From positions 62,001 through 126,000 of the forward strand of contig JAFRLS010000003.1 of NCBI GenBank assembly GCA_017431105.1: a DNA stretch of 64,000 bases. The letters run 5' to 3'. Position numbers and translations under genes: made by a program. Source of the stretch: Candidatus Saccharimonadota bacterium. Lineage in GTDB: Bacteria; Patescibacteriota; Saccharimonadia; Saccharimonadales; Saccharimonadaceae. Positions 9,479-17,660 of this stretch are shown one piece after another. The notes under the pieces are model-generated. The model saw only the letters and a program-made list of their open reading frames with translations, made no database searches and was not told where the DNA came from. Each line of letters starts with the position of its first letter. Positions within the stretch are counted from its first letter, which is position 1.

Positions 9479-10449
9479 AGATGCCTCTTTTTCTTTCTTA
9501 CAGCTTCCACCAAATAATCTTTCAAATAACCAACTCTTGAAATCACTAAATCATGAGCTGGCACGAATTCTACCACATCACCGCCAAAACCGGTTTTAAA
9601 AGTTGTTACACCGGCATAGCGGTGGTTAGGTTGCCCAGCTGGTGCAAGTCCCCAAAGATTAAAACGCTCATATGAGGCGGCTTTGAAGTCGCGCATAGCC
9701 TGCCAAAGTAGCGCATAGGCACCCGGTAGTTTGCGGTTTAATTCGGTCGACGCAGCTTCATAGTAGTCTGCTTCTTTGCCAGAACAAATCATCATACCGT
9801 AAGCAATCTTTCTCCCGTCTTCAGTTTCGGCCAAATATACAGAAATCTGATTGCCAAAAGCTTCTTTTTCGGCAAGCAAAGTTTTTAAGTTTGGCGGAAT
9901 AAAACCTTGACGCTTGGCAGTTTCGGATTGAATTTTGTGAAACTCTTTAAAAATTGCTTCGGAATTGTCTTTTGTAACTTTGATCCCATGTTTTTCGGCT
10001 TGCCTTACTTCATAGCGTGTTTGTCGTCGCATAGCGGCTAAAAGTTCTTCTTCGGTTTTAGTTAAATCTATAATTACGGTGTGTTCAGCTGCAAGATGCA
10101 TCGGCGATTTCTTTAATCCCAACTCTGTCAATAGTTTCAAATTCTTTTCGTTGGCCAAAAGTTGCGGACGAATCCTTACAAACACACACTTTTCTTGTTT
10201 TGCAATTTCGCAAATTCTATTGAACACTTTTTTCACGGATGTTTTATTATTCCAATCGATCAATGGCCCGCATGGTATTTCGAGGTAGCGTCCACGTTTG
10301 GCATCTCGCACAATCATTAATGCGTACTGATTATCGCCAAATTTTTCCATTATCACTTTGGATCCAAGTATCTCATTCATTTTGCCGTATTCTGGTGATT
10401 GCAAAAAGTTTGCTTCAGGGTATTTTTTTACTATTTCACTCCAGCTCAT
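9475..10449 (-). CDS. FemAB/FemX-like peptidoglycan branching enzyme (copy 1)
   Basis: 324 residues, same family as the next gene. Seen: ANFLQSPEYGKMNEILGSKVI, KRGRYLEIPCGPLIDW, CVFVRIRPQLLANEKNL, TRYEVRQAEKHGIKV, and a C-terminal half with YYEAASTELNRKLPGAYALLWQAMRDFKAASYERFNLWGLAP. There is no long coiled-coil insertion of the kind FemA has, so it looks more like FemX or MurM-type enzymes. The gene overlaps the aminotransferase and the second copy by 4 nt each (ATGA), as expected for a translationally coupled operon. Confidence 0.9.
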   Translation of the reverse strand: MSWSEIVKKYPEANFLQSPEYGKMNEILGSKVIMEKFGDNQYALMIVRDAKRGRYLEIPCGPLIDWNNKTSVKKVFNRICEIAKQEKCVFVRIRPQLLANEKNLKLLTELGLKKSPMHLAAEHTVIIDLTKTEEELLAAMRRQTRYEVRQAEKHGIKVTKDNSEAIFKEFHKIQSETAKRQGFIPPNLKTLLAEKEAFGNQISVYLAETEDGRKIAYGMMICSGKEADYYEAASTELNRKLPGAYALLWQAMRDFKAASYERFNLWGLAPAGQPNHRYAGVTTFKTGFGGDVVEFVPAHDLVISRVGYLKDYLVEAVRKKKRHL

Positions 10450-11600
10450 AAATACTCCTTTATGATTTCTCGCGCCTTAGCCAATTCTTTTTTATTATAA
10501 TAAGTTGGTAAATTTACGATTCTTTTCGCTACTTCAGTTGCTACTGGGCAAGCTTCTTCGGGGAAATTTACTTTTTTATAATATCTTTCTGGCGATACCG
10601 GCCTTTCATACCAGAATCCATCAAAGAAATAACCAGCTTTACGTAGTTTGCTCAGCACTTCTTCGCGGTTATTAACTAGATAAAATTCGCGTAACGGTTT
10701 TTCACCACGGCTATTTAGTTTTTTTAATTGTCGCAGAGCCAACTTAGCTTCAAATTTATTGATTCTACAATTTAAATCTAACTTATTGTCAGCGGATTTT
10801 TCTACAAAATGGATTTTGACCAAAAGTCGCATCAATGGACCGCCTAAATGTATATACGATAGGCCTCTGCAGATTGCGCCAAAGAGCGGATAAAATCGAC
10901 TCCTTAGAGTATCAGAAACTCGTGGTCTTTTGCTCGGCGCTTTAATTGAATTTTTAATCGCCTTACGTAAAATCAATGCTCCGCCAGAAATCGTATCGAT
11001 GGCTTTGTCTTTGCCAAACGACAAAATTGTAGCAGATCCCACCGTTCCAGCTTCACGTCCATCGGCGTATTTTACTCCGACTGAATGCGCCAAATCCTCA
11101 ATTATTATCAAACTATGCTTTCTCGCAAACTTCTCCACCGCGCCAATATCTACCGGATTTCCGAGGGAGTTTTGAATTATAATCCCTTTAATATCTGAGG
11201 GGCTCGAAGGTACTCTATTTGGGACCGTAGACTTGGGCGAGCGCCCCGGAGCGTGTCCCAAATAGAGTGCCTCGAGCCCCCGCAATGTCTTGGCATCATA
11301 ATTCAAATCCCCCTCGGAAATATCGGCCCATATTGGCGTGAGTCCAGCAGCTTTGATGGCTTCATAGACTGCATAACAAGTGAATCCATTGACGATAATT
11401 TTGTCTCCACGATCAAAATAGGCCTTGAGCGCTAGCGCCAGAGCCGATCGGCCATTTTTAGTTAACATCACTTCTCCACCGTATTTTTTTTTCAAAAATT
11501 CTGAAAGCTTTACACAATCTTCTTTTGTCCCGTGCGTGAATAGCTGTTTGGAGCTTTCCTTTCTACCAGCTGCCAAACCTAAGAAATAATGTTTGCCCAC
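10446..11600 (-). CDS. DegT/DnrJ/EryC1-type PLP aminotransferase with an in-frame palindromic insertion
   Basis: 384 residues. DegT-family enzymes are PLP-dependent transaminases acting mostly on nucleotide-linked keto-sugars. Seen: LTKNGRSALALALKAY (cofactor phosphate region), NGFTCYAVYEAIKAAGLTPIWADI, IIIEDLAHSVG, and SFGKDKAIDTISGGALIL with the likely Schiff-base Lys. GTG start at 11600, one base shared with the preceding stop and GAGG upstream. Between the DAKTLRG helix and the IIIQNSLGNP strand there are about 27 extra residues encoded by an 82-bp inverted repeat (11199-11280) that the fold does not need. Substrate unknown; an envelope sugar or amino acid is likely from the context. Confidence 0.85.
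   Translation of the reverse strand: MGKHYFLGLAAGRKESSKQLFTHGTKEDCVKLSEFLKKKYGGEVMLTKNGRSALALALKAYFDRGDKIIVNGFTCYAVYEAIKAAGLTPIWADISEGDLNYDAKTLRGLEALYLGHAPGRSPKSTVPNRVPSSPSDIKGIIIQNSLGNPVDIGAVEKFARKHSLIIIEDLAHSVGVKYADGREAGTVGSATILSFGKDKAIDTISGGALILRKAIKNSIKAPSKRPRVSDTLRSRFYPLFGAICRGLSYIHLGGPLMRLLVKIHFVEKSADNKLDLNCRINKFEAKLALRQLKKLNSRGEKPLREFYLVNNREEVLSKLRKAGYFFDGFWYERPVSPERYYKKVNFPEEACPVATEVAKRIVNLPTYYNKKELAKAREIIKEYL
11199..11280. repeat. 82-bp palindromic element inside a coding sequence
   Basis: Left arm 11199-11225 and right arm 11255-11280 are inverted copies (27 versus 26 nt) that differ by one indel and one base; the 29-nt loop holds a small GGGC/GCCC hairpin. It keeps the reading frame of the aminotransferase and falls between two secondary-structure elements. 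This is the behaviour known for Rickettsia palindromic elements; no relation in sequence is claimed. Confidence 0.8.
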
Positions 11601-12286
11601 TATTTAATCCTCGAAATTAAAGTTGTAATGGCGCGCGCTAGCTCGTTCGGGTTCGAAATATATGGTGCATGGTTCCAATTGGCGTAAAATTTGAGCTCGG
11701 CGTTCGGCAATTCTTCATACATTTTGGTGGCTTGGCGTGGCGGTGTAATCTTATCGTTTTTACCCCACAATATGAAAGTCCTAGTAGTCACATCCTTAAG
11801 ATTTAAATCTTTATCTGACTCTAGCATATTAGTTAAAGTCTTCTTCATATTATCTGGCGCCTTCGAATAATCGGTCGTACCGGTAATTTTATGAAAAACT
11901 TTATTTAAAAACGGTATTTTCTTGAGCGGCCGACCAATCTTAGCTAAACCACCTACGACTTTCTTTTTCATAGAAGGTTCATATATACCAGCCGAATCCA
12001 GTAAAATCAAAAACTTCAGTTTCTGTGGTTTTTTAGCACAGAGATTTAATAGAATTCTTCCACCATTAGAATGTCCCAGCGCGATTGCTCCATCCGGAAT
12101 GTTTTGGTTGGCCCATCGCATATAATCGGTAATTGTAAAAACTTTTTTACTTTCCTCAGTTAACCCCGGCACTTTTAACATATGAACATTAATGTTATTT
12201 TCTTTTAAAATCTCCAAAGTCTTCTTCCATGGCTCAACCGTGTAAGTCCACCCATGTATAATGTATAAATCAGTTTTCTTGCTCAT
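11600..12286 (-). CDS. Alpha/beta hydrolase
   Basis: 228 residues, alpha/beta-hydrolase fold. Seen: YIIHGWTYTVEPWKKTLEIL (HG oxyanion motif), the nucleophile elbow ALGHSNGGRILLNL (Ser), LLDSAGIYEP, ILWGKNDKITPP (acid Asp) and NWNHAPYISNP (His), so the triad looks complete. The ATG at 12286 is preferred over one 15 nt upstream because it overlaps the stop of the preceding gene as ATGA. It sits between a Mur-ligase-like gene and an aminotransferase, so an esterase or amidase acting on a wall precursor or its carrier is possible. Substrate unknown. Confidence 0.82.
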   Translation of the reverse strand: MSKKTDLYIIHGWTYTVEPWKKTLEILKENNINVHMLKVPGLTEESKKVFTITDYMRWANQNIPDGAIALGHSNGGRILLNLCAKKPQKLKFLILLDSAGIYEPSMKKKVVGGLAKIGRPLKKIPFLNKVFHKITGTTDYSKAPDNMKKTLTNMLESDKDLNLKDVTTRTFILWGKNDKITPPRQATKMYEELPNAELKFYANWNHAPYISNPNELARAITTLISRIK

Positions 12287-13554
12287 GAGTCTAACCCCCA
12301 ACTTTTTCGCCTAGCCACTGCGGCTTTTTCGCGCCGGCAAAGTTTCTTCGCATCAGCTGGGTCGGCCAAAAGCTTCTCAATTACCCATTCTAAGTAATGG
12401 CTACCCTTAAAAATCAAAGTTTCTTTACCGGTGATATGTTTTTCTAGATAAGATAATGCTTTACGCGGATCATTCGTGGTCACGGCTGATATGCCAAGCT
12501 CCTTTAATTTCGGCGCGGTATATTGCTTGGTTCTGCGTCCCACCAATATAACATTTTCCGGTTTAACATCGGCAATCAACTTTGCCAATTTTTCGTGTTC
12601 TTCTTTTTCAAGTGAACCCTGGTCGACAATATCGCCGATAATCAACCATTTACGATCAGCATGCATCCGTCTGGCCATATCTAGAATCGACGCTACCGAA
12701 ATCATATGGGCGTTATAGCTACTATCTACGATATCGACGCCCTTTTTGCCCTTAAAATAAGAACTACGGCCAGGTGCAATTTTTAGATTTGAAAAATCAG
12801 ATTTAAACGGTAATTTCAGATACTTCATTAAGTCCTGCAAAACGAACAGGTTGAAAGCCACATCTTTTGGCTCCGGATGGTCGAAATGAAAAGTCGTATC
12901 ACCATAGGTGAAATCAGTCGAATCCGGATACACGACATACTTTTTCAGATTCGATTTTTTGATTGGAATCACTTTTGCCTTAATACCACTAGTAGCCTCC
13001 ACCATCAATTTCGAGTCGGCATCAATATAAACACGTTTGGTGGTATTATTCGGTAGATTGGCAAACTCGGCTGTAATCGCCTCGCTCAAGCTGTCGAATT
13101 GGCCCTCTTCTACCACCTTTTCAAATTGTACAGCGTGTGAAAGCCCGATTGACACCCAAATTGTCACCTCTGGCTTTAGCCATTCGGCCAAAAATTCTGC
13201 CTCGTGCGGCCTTTCACCGTCAATCTCTACTACATAAAACGGCTCTTTGTGTCGGTAGCATAGTCCTCTGAAGGGAGCGGCAATTAAAAGCCAAATCCAG
13301 CGTAGCTTAGAACCTCGAATCCCCTTCAAGCCCAGCATATCAAAAGATATGCCAAAAGCCGAGTTTGCATCATGAGAATAATGGGCTTTTTTACCAATTT
13401 CATGCTCAAGTAAATTTAGCATCGTGGTCTTCCCGGCTGAGCCAGTCACCGCAATCACTCTTGGTTGCCAGCGTCGGAAGGCTCTATTTGCAAAAAAACG
13501 AAAATATTTCGCAGCTACGAAATAAAACCGTTTCTTTAGCTTACTAACAGTCAT
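12283..13554 (-). CDS. Mur ligase family protein (MurF-like, lacking the N-terminal domain)
   Basis: 423 residues. Mur ligases join an amino acid or peptide to a UDP-MurNAc intermediate using ATP. Seen: ATP loop AVTGSAGKTTMLNLLEHE (about residue 34), VVEIDGERPHEAEFLAEWLKPEVTIWVSIG (the central-domain motif around the carbamylated-Lys/metal region), APGRSSYFKGKKGVDIVDSSYNAH (MurF-like third-domain entry) and FKGSHYLEWVIEKLL at the end. MurF normally has about 80-100 residues before the P-loop for UDP-substrate binding; here there are only about 30 basic, aromatic residues. It may act on an unusual acceptor. First gene of the envelope operon, with no Shine-Dalgarno sequence. Confidence 0.82.
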   Translation of the reverse strand: MTVSKLKKRFYFVAAKYFRFFANRAFRRWQPRVIAVTGSAGKTTMLNLLEHEIGKKAHYSHDANSAFGISFDMLGLKGIRGSKLRWIWLLIAAPFRGLCYRHKEPFYVVEIDGERPHEAEFLAEWLKPEVTIWVSIGLSHAVQFEKVVEEGQFDSLSEAITAEFANLPNNTTKRVYIDADSKLMVEATSGIKAKVIPIKKSNLKKYVVYPDSTDFTYGDTTFHFDHPEPKDVAFNLFVLQDLMKYLKLPFKSDFSNLKIAPGRSSYFKGKKGVDIVDSSYNAHMISVASILDMARRMHADRKWLIIGDIVDQGSLEKEEHEKLAKLIADVKPENVILVGRRTKQYTAPKLKELGISAVTTNDPRKALSYLEKHITGKETLIFKGSHYLEWVIEKLLADPADAKKLCRREKAAVARRKSWGLDS

Positions 13555-13560
13555 AAGAAT

Positions 13561-13569
13561 ATTATATCA
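13561..13569 (-). promoter_or_regulatory. Extended -10 promoter of the envelope operon (leaderless type)
   Basis: TGATATAAT on the minus strand, with TATAAT at 13561-13566, 6 nt before the ATG of the Mur-ligase-like gene. Probably drives the five overlapping genes down to 8459. Confidence 0.7.
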
Positions 13570-13602
13570 CAGATTGACCTCATGGTAAAAATATGGCATA
13601 AA

Positions 13603-13632
13603 CAAAAATCCCCCGGTAGACCGAGAGGATTT
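13603..13632 (-). terminator. Rho-independent terminator after rpsJ
   Basis: Hairpin at 13607-13631 (AATCC-type arms with one bulged base and a 4-nt loop) followed on the minus strand by a T run. Confidence 0.8.
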
Positions 13633-13642
13633 TATAAATTAT

Positions 13643-13981
13643 TTACATCTTGATTTCAGCGTCGACACCAGCTGGGAGTGAAAGATTTTGCAAACTTTCA
13701 ATCGTCTTTGGATTAGCATTCGAAATATCGATTAAGCGCTTGTGGACTTTCATCTCGAAAGCTTCGCCACCAGTCTTATAGACGTGTGGTGACTTCACTA
13801 CAGTGAAAGTACTCTTCTTGGTTGGTAGAGGGATTGGCCCACTTACGCTTGCCCCGGTACGAATTGCAGTATCCACGATCTGACGTGCACTTTGGTCGAT
13901 CACGCGGTGATCATAGGCTTTGAGGCGGATACGAATCGTAAGCCCTTCAGTTTTGGCTGGTTCAGTTTTTGCTTTAACCAT
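13643..13981 (-). CDS. rpsJ: 30S ribosomal protein S10
   Basis: 112 residues. Binds 16S rRNA in the small-subunit head; also the NusE antitermination factor in E. coli. Seen: [47 protein letters not shown] and [15 protein letters not shown] 12-residue N-terminal extension precedes the usual start. It is a single-gene unit with its own promoter, leader hairpin and terminator, not the head of an S10 operon. AGAGGAGAAGGG lies before the ATG. Confidence 0.97.
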   Translation of the reverse strand: MVKAKTEPAKTEGLTIRIRLKAYDHRVIDQSARQIVDTAIRTGASVSGPIPLPTKKSTFTVVKSPHVYKTGGEAFEMKVHKRLIDISNANPKTIESLQNLSLPAGVDAEIKM

Positions 13982-14040
13982 TGTTTTCCCTTCTCCTCTA
14001 TAATCTTAGGTTTACACTTAGATGGTAGCCGTTAAGTTTT

Positions 14041-14072
14041 TAGAGGTAGATGATTAATTAATATATACCTCT
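14041..14072 (-). promoter_or_regulatory. Stem-loop at the 5' end of the rpsJ leader
   Basis: AGAGGTA (14042-14048) pairs with TACCTCT (14066-14072), enclosing an AT-rich loop. It begins right at the predicted transcription start, so it may protect the 5' end or serve autoregulation by S10. Confidence 0.5.
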
Positions 14073-14101
14073 ATTATACCACGCTTTACCTTAAAAATCA
14101 A
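14073..14101 (-). promoter_or_regulatory. rpsJ promoter
   Basis: On the minus strand TTGATT (14096-14101), a 17-nt spacer, then TGG-TATAAT (14073-14078). Near consensus. Confidence 0.8.
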
Positions 14102-14107
14102 GATAAG

Positions 14108-14134
14108 GAAAAAGCCGGGTCATTAGACCCGGCT
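14108..14134 (-). terminator. Rho-independent terminator
   Basis: AGCCGGGTC / GACCCGGCT stem (14113-14121 with 14126-14134), loop ATTA, then TTTTTCC on the minus strand. Ends the 14142-14651 gene. Confidence 0.9.
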
Positions 14135-14141
14135 ACGTACG

Positions 14142-14651
14142 TTATTTGTCTCCTATTCTTCCGTTATAAGCGATGGCGTTGCCATCCGGGATATAAAAGT
14201 CGATTTTATGGGTAACACTTTCTTTTGTTATTCCATATAAGAAGAGAAATTGAAGGCGCCATTGTGTAGTCTTTTCGCAAACAACCACGCGAGCAGAATC
14301 TTCTCCCACGTGTATGTTAACATCTTCTATATCGACTTCATTAATTAAGATCTTTCCGTCTTTCGTGTACAGATATTTTAGGGTTGTCCCGTTTTGAATC
14401 AGATAATAATCTGAATCTTCATCTGTAAACTTTGCCAACTGATAAGTGGTTGGTTTTGATTCGACCTCCTTCAATATGGCCTTTTGCCCCATTGCACCAA
14501 GAATCATTGTTAAAGCACAAACGATAACTATAACAACGGCGGTAATTACCGGCCAGATTGGAGCTTTATCAGACGACTTTGTAAACACGATATATAAAAA
14601 GGCAAATACTACAGACGCGATAAAGACAATAATTGGCACTAAAATAGACAT
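14142..14651 (-). CDS. Membrane protein of unknown function
   Basis: 169 residues, not recognised. Two N-terminal membrane helices (about 4-24 and 33-54) are followed by a roughly 110-residue soluble domain of alternating beta-type segments (YYLIQNGTTLKYLYTKDG, DVNIHVGEDSARVVVCEKTTQW, KIDFYIPDGNAIAYNG). Single gene with its own terminator; GGGGGATATTC before the ATG is a fair ribosome site. It lies head-to-head with the acyltransferase-like gene. Confidence 0.6.
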   Translation of the reverse strand: MSILVPIIVFIASVVFAFLYIVFTKSSDKAPIWPVITAVVIVIVCALTMILGAMGQKAILKEVESKPTTYQLAKFTDEDSDYYLIQNGTTLKYLYTKDGKILINEVDIEDVNIHVGEDSARVVVCEKTTQWRLQFLFLYGITKESVTHKIDFYIPDGNAIAYNGRIGDK

Positions 14652-14752
14652 GATGAATATCCCCCTCTCAATGTATTTTTAACGTACGTCTTTTAATTAT
14701 AGCACATTAGATAATTTTTGTCAAAACAAAGAAGCCTAAGTACCGTTTATGT

Positions 14753-14758
14753 TATAAT
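14753..14758 (+). promoter_or_regulatory. Extended -10 promoter (leaderless type)
   Basis: TGT-TATAAT, with TATAAT at 14753-14758, 7 nt before the ATG at 14766. No Shine-Dalgarno sequence. Confidence 0.7.
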
Positions 14759-14765
14759 AAAAACT

Positions 14766-15635
14766 ATGAAAAAATATGGAGGCGCCCATAGGGTCAAAAA
14801 AGTCACAGGTTTATCTCAAATCAGTATTGATTTGAAACCCAATCGCAGCGTTAGTGATGTTTTTATTAATCAAAAGATGGATCTTACGAATCTATCAAAA
14901 TATATCGAAAAAAAGAAGAAGGCCGGTGAAAATGTCACTTATTTTCACGCTTTTCTTGCTGCTATTGGCAAGACGGTTTATAATCGTCCCAAATTAAATT
15001 ATTTTGTAGCCAACCGCCACATATGGGAACACGAAAAGATTGTTTTGTCTTTTGTTGCTAAAGTTAGCTTTGACGACCATTCAGAAGAGATGATGGTAAT
15101 GGTGCCAATCGAAAAAAATGACACTATTTATACTATTGGCGAAAAAGTTGTGAAAAAAGTGGAAAGTTTTCGTAATAGGCGCAAAGATGGCGTTGCAAAA
15201 GAAGGCGCCAACTCCGCTATTGATGTACTTGGCAAACTCCCTAATATCATCCGTGTTCCTATTGTAGGAATTTTTAAATGGTGCGACAAAAAAGGCATTT
15301 TGCCCGCTTCCCTATCTAAAGACAACCTTTACTACAGTACTATGATTGTCTCAAATCTCGGTTCAATTGGTTGCGGCGCCATTTTCCATAACATTACTGA
15401 TTTTGGCAATTCTTCATCGCTTCTCACGATGGGTGAGATTAAGGACGAAGAAGTTATCATAGACGGCAAAAAAGAAGTCCGTAAAATTTGCGAATGGGGG
15501 ATGAATTTTGATGAACGCACCGCCGACGGTTATTATTTTGCCAAATCCGCCAACTTACTCCAATATCTTCTAGATAATCCTGAAGAGCTCGAAAAACCCG
15601 CCAGCGAAAAAATTGAACTTAAAGAAATTCGTTAA
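14766..15635 (+). CDS. Orphan CoA-dependent acyltransferase-like protein (E2/CAT fold, catalytic His missing)
   Basis: 289 residues matching the catalytic domain of 2-oxo acid dehydrogenase E2 subunits and chloramphenicol acetyltransferase (YFHAFLAAIGKTVYNRPKLN, MMVMVPIEKND, STMIVSNLGSIGCGAIFHNITDFGNSSSLLTMGEI, then DERTADGYYFAKSANLLQYLL). In E2 and CAT the last motif carries the catalytic His (HxxxDG); here that place holds Glu250, while the Asp-Gly remains. There is no lipoyl or E3-binding domain and no E1 or E3 gene nearby. It may therefore be a binding protein or use another mechanism. The ATG at 14766 is chosen because the -10 box sits 7 nt upstream. Confidence 0.75.
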   Translation: MKKYGGAHRVKKVTGLSQISIDLKPNRSVSDVFINQKMDLTNLSKYIEKKKKAGENVTYFHAFLAAIGKTVYNRPKLNYFVANRHIWEHEKIVLSFVAKVSFDDHSEEMMVMVPIEKNDTIYTIGEKVVKKVESFRNRRKDGVAKEGANSAIDVLGKLPNIIRVPIVGIFKWCDKKGILPASLSKDNLYYSTMIVSNLGSIGCGAIFHNITDFGNSSSLLTMGEIKDEEVIIDGKKEVRKICEWGMNFDERTADGYYFAKSANLLQYLLDNPEELEKPASEKIELKEIR

Positions 15636-15638
15636 ATC

Positions 15639-15920
15639 CTAACGTTTTTCACTAAAAATACGTAGTTCGTGATAATAATAAGCATTCCCTAAGATAAATA
15701 ACCCCAGGAACAAGAAGAACGTTCCCGTGATTGGGAAGAATAAATCTTCGGTTGTAAAGAAGGCTGCTACCACCAATCCACAGAATACTAGAAAGGCCAT
15801 TGCGGGCAAAAAATACGCCAGGAAAAACACTGTTCTGCCATACAATGTACCACCAAATTCTAACAATAATTTTCTCATTTCCCCGATGTTTAGTTTATAA
15901 ATATTCTTTTTTTCGCTCAT
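15639..15920 (-). CDS. Small two-helix membrane protein
   Basis: 93 residues, not recognised. Charged N-terminus, two membrane helices separated by an acidic-aromatic turn (FFTTEDLFFPIT), and a short basic tail. AAAGGAGTACG precedes the ATG. Convergent with the acyltransferase-like gene, 3 nt apart, with no hairpin between them. Confidence 0.55.
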   Translation of the reverse strand: MSEKKNIYKLNIGEMRKLLLEFGGTLYGRTVFFLAYFLPAMAFLVFCGLVVAAFFTTEDLFFPITGTFFLFLGLFILGNAYYYHELRIFSEKR

Positions 15921-15968
15921 CGTACTCCTTTATCAATATCTTAGCATAAACCTAATATGTAATGAGGC

Positions 15969-15996
15969 TTGACTTTTAATAAATATTTGCTATAAT
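15969..15996 (+). promoter_or_regulatory. Promoter of the 16037 surface-protein gene
   Basis: TTGACT (15969-15974), 16-nt spacer, TGC-TATAAT (15991-15996). The leader ends AAAAAAGGAACACAAAAATG, almost the same as that of the papain-like surface protease at 49582. Confidence 0.8.
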
Positions 15997-16036
15997 CGTA
16001 AGCGTAAAACAGGTCACACAAAAAAGGAACACAAAA

Positions 16037-17638
16037 ATGAATATTAAATTTAAGAAATTGGCGATTCTTTTAGCGATTGCTTCTATTGTGCCGTCTAGTA
16101 TAGCGATTGCATCAAACGCCTACAATATCGAATATGAAGGCGGCGCACCATTAGGGGCGGATAATGTCCATATAGACCCGACTTTAGTTAATAGCCTCAC
16201 TACGTTGATGCAAATGGATGATGTCACTGTCAGGTCTTCAGCATCGAACCTCTGGAAAAATGGTTTTGTAAAAGATAAAGGCGATGATGGTACCAGCATT
16301 TGTTTACCGTTTAGATATTTTTCCGTACCGAGAACAAATCTTGTAGCTTCTGGTGATGAACTTGGTGTCACAATCTCCAAAAACCAATATAAAGCCGAAG
16401 TCATATTTAATAAAATTACCCTAGAAATGTCGGCGGAAGACACTAGTGATTCACTATATACAGTTGGGTATACACCGAATCACAGCTTCATCTATGGTGG
16501 GTTTGAAGTTTTCTCCGATAACTCCTGTGAACAACCAGCCGCGGGCCTCAGAAAGCTTATGTATAACGATGATAATAGGATGTTTATAGAGATGAAAATA
16601 AAGCTCTATAAAAACAATCAAGACTCAGCTTTTGTTACTGATGGCTTGTACTTTGGCATTACAGATATAGATGCGGCACAATCATATAAAATTCTTAATA
16701 CTGACAACAAATTGTCTCCAACAAATATGTATGCTAAGTCTGCCGAAGATTTGCAACCCGACGAAAGCATGAACCTGAAAAATATGTTTGTCAGCAATGG
16801 TAACTATATCTATTCGCAATATGACAAGAATGCGAGCCCCGCTTTCTTTGACACCCTGAATACCGCGAATATATATCTAAACCTAGAAAGAGATACCCAG
16901 CAAAATGGTCTAGATTTAGTGTTCGGATTTGCGCATGCTGCGGCGAGTGGTGTCGAATATTATGCTAAGCAACTTAATGTGACCTATAAATCCGACGAAA
17001 ATGGAAGAATTACAGGCATTAGACAAGAAAAGGTTATCACTGGCGACAATCCATCCGGTTCAAAGTCTACACCAAATGAGGGTTATGAGTTTGAACACTG
17101 GGTAGCAGATAAAGATGTAGTACTTGAAGATGGTACCGAGATTAAGGCCGGTGACCATATGACTAGCGAGCAAGTTAAACAAGTTGTAGTTACCGAAGAT
17201 CTCGAATTCACCGCTATCCATGAAGGAATCCAGCTAAAAGTGACTTATGAATCCGACAAGAACGGGAAAATTACTGGCATTGAAGAAGAGGAAGTCACTA
17301 GTGGTAATCACCCATCCGGTTCAGAATCTAAACCAAATGATGGCTACGGGTTTAGATACTGGATAGCAGATAAAGATGTAGTGCTCGAAGATGGCACTGA
17401 AATCAAGGCCGGTGGCCATATGACTAGCGAGCAAGTTAAACAAGTTGTAGTTACCGAAGATCTCGAATTCACCGCTATCCATGTCGCATCAAAAAAGCCT
17501 AATACGCCATACACTGGTGCTAGCACTGGAGAAATCAATGCGATTCAGATATCAGTATCTATCATTTGTATATTAGCCTTTGTTGCTCTAGCTTATGTTG
17601 CTTCTCGCTTAGCACATAAGAAAGTGAACTTTAACTAA
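16037..17638 (+). CDS. Secreted, wall-anchored repeat protein with a TPYTG motif
   Basis: 533 residues. A signal peptide (about 1-26, ending IAIASNA) leads to a roughly 280-residue domain I do not recognise. Two tandem 87-residue modules follow (about 312-485), each with a GYxFxxW...DKDVVLEDGTEIKAGxHMTSEQVKQVVVTEDLEFTAIH core like InlB/MucBP-type wall repeats. The C-terminus has TPYTG (490-494), a membrane helix and a basic tail (HKKVNFN), the layout of a sortase signal with Thr in place of Leu. Strong promoter, AAGGAACA ribosome site and strong terminator. Likely displayed on the cell surface; ligand unknown. Confidence 0.75.
   Translation: MNIKFKKLAILLAIASIVPSSIAIASNAYNIEYEGGAPLGADNVHIDPTLVNSLTTLMQMDDVTVRSSASNLWKNGFVKDKGDDGTSICLPFRYFSVPRTNLVASGDELGVTISKNQYKAEVIFNKITLEMSAEDTSDSLYTVGYTPNHSFIYGGFEVFSDNSCEQPAAGLRKLMYNDDNRMFIEMKIKLYKNNQDSAFVTDGLYFGITDIDAAQSYKILNTDNKLSPTNMYAKSAEDLQPDESMNLKNMFVSNGNYIYSQYDKNASPAFFDTLNTANIYLNLERDTQQNGLDLVFGFAHAAASGVEYYAKQLNVTYKSDENGRITGIRQEKVITGDNPSGSKSTPNEGYEFEHWVADKDVVLEDGTEIKAGDHMTSEQVKQVVVTEDLEFTAIHEGIQLKVTYESDKNGKITGIEEEEVTSGNHPSGSESKPNDGYGFRYWIADKDVVLEDGTEIKAGGHMTSEQVKQVVVTEDLEFTAIHVASKKPNTPYTGASTGEINAIQISVSIICILAFVALAYVASRLAHKKVNFN
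16970..17491 (+). repeat. Tandem 261-bp intragenic repeat
   Basis: Two in-frame copies, 16970-17230 and 17231-17491. The last parts (17156-17222 and 17417-17483, 67 nt) are identical in DNA, while the first parts have diverged at many codons. This suggests recent gene conversion or a slipped duplication of part of the module. Confidence 0.85.
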
Positions 17639-17660
17639 AATCCAGTAATAACACATATAC

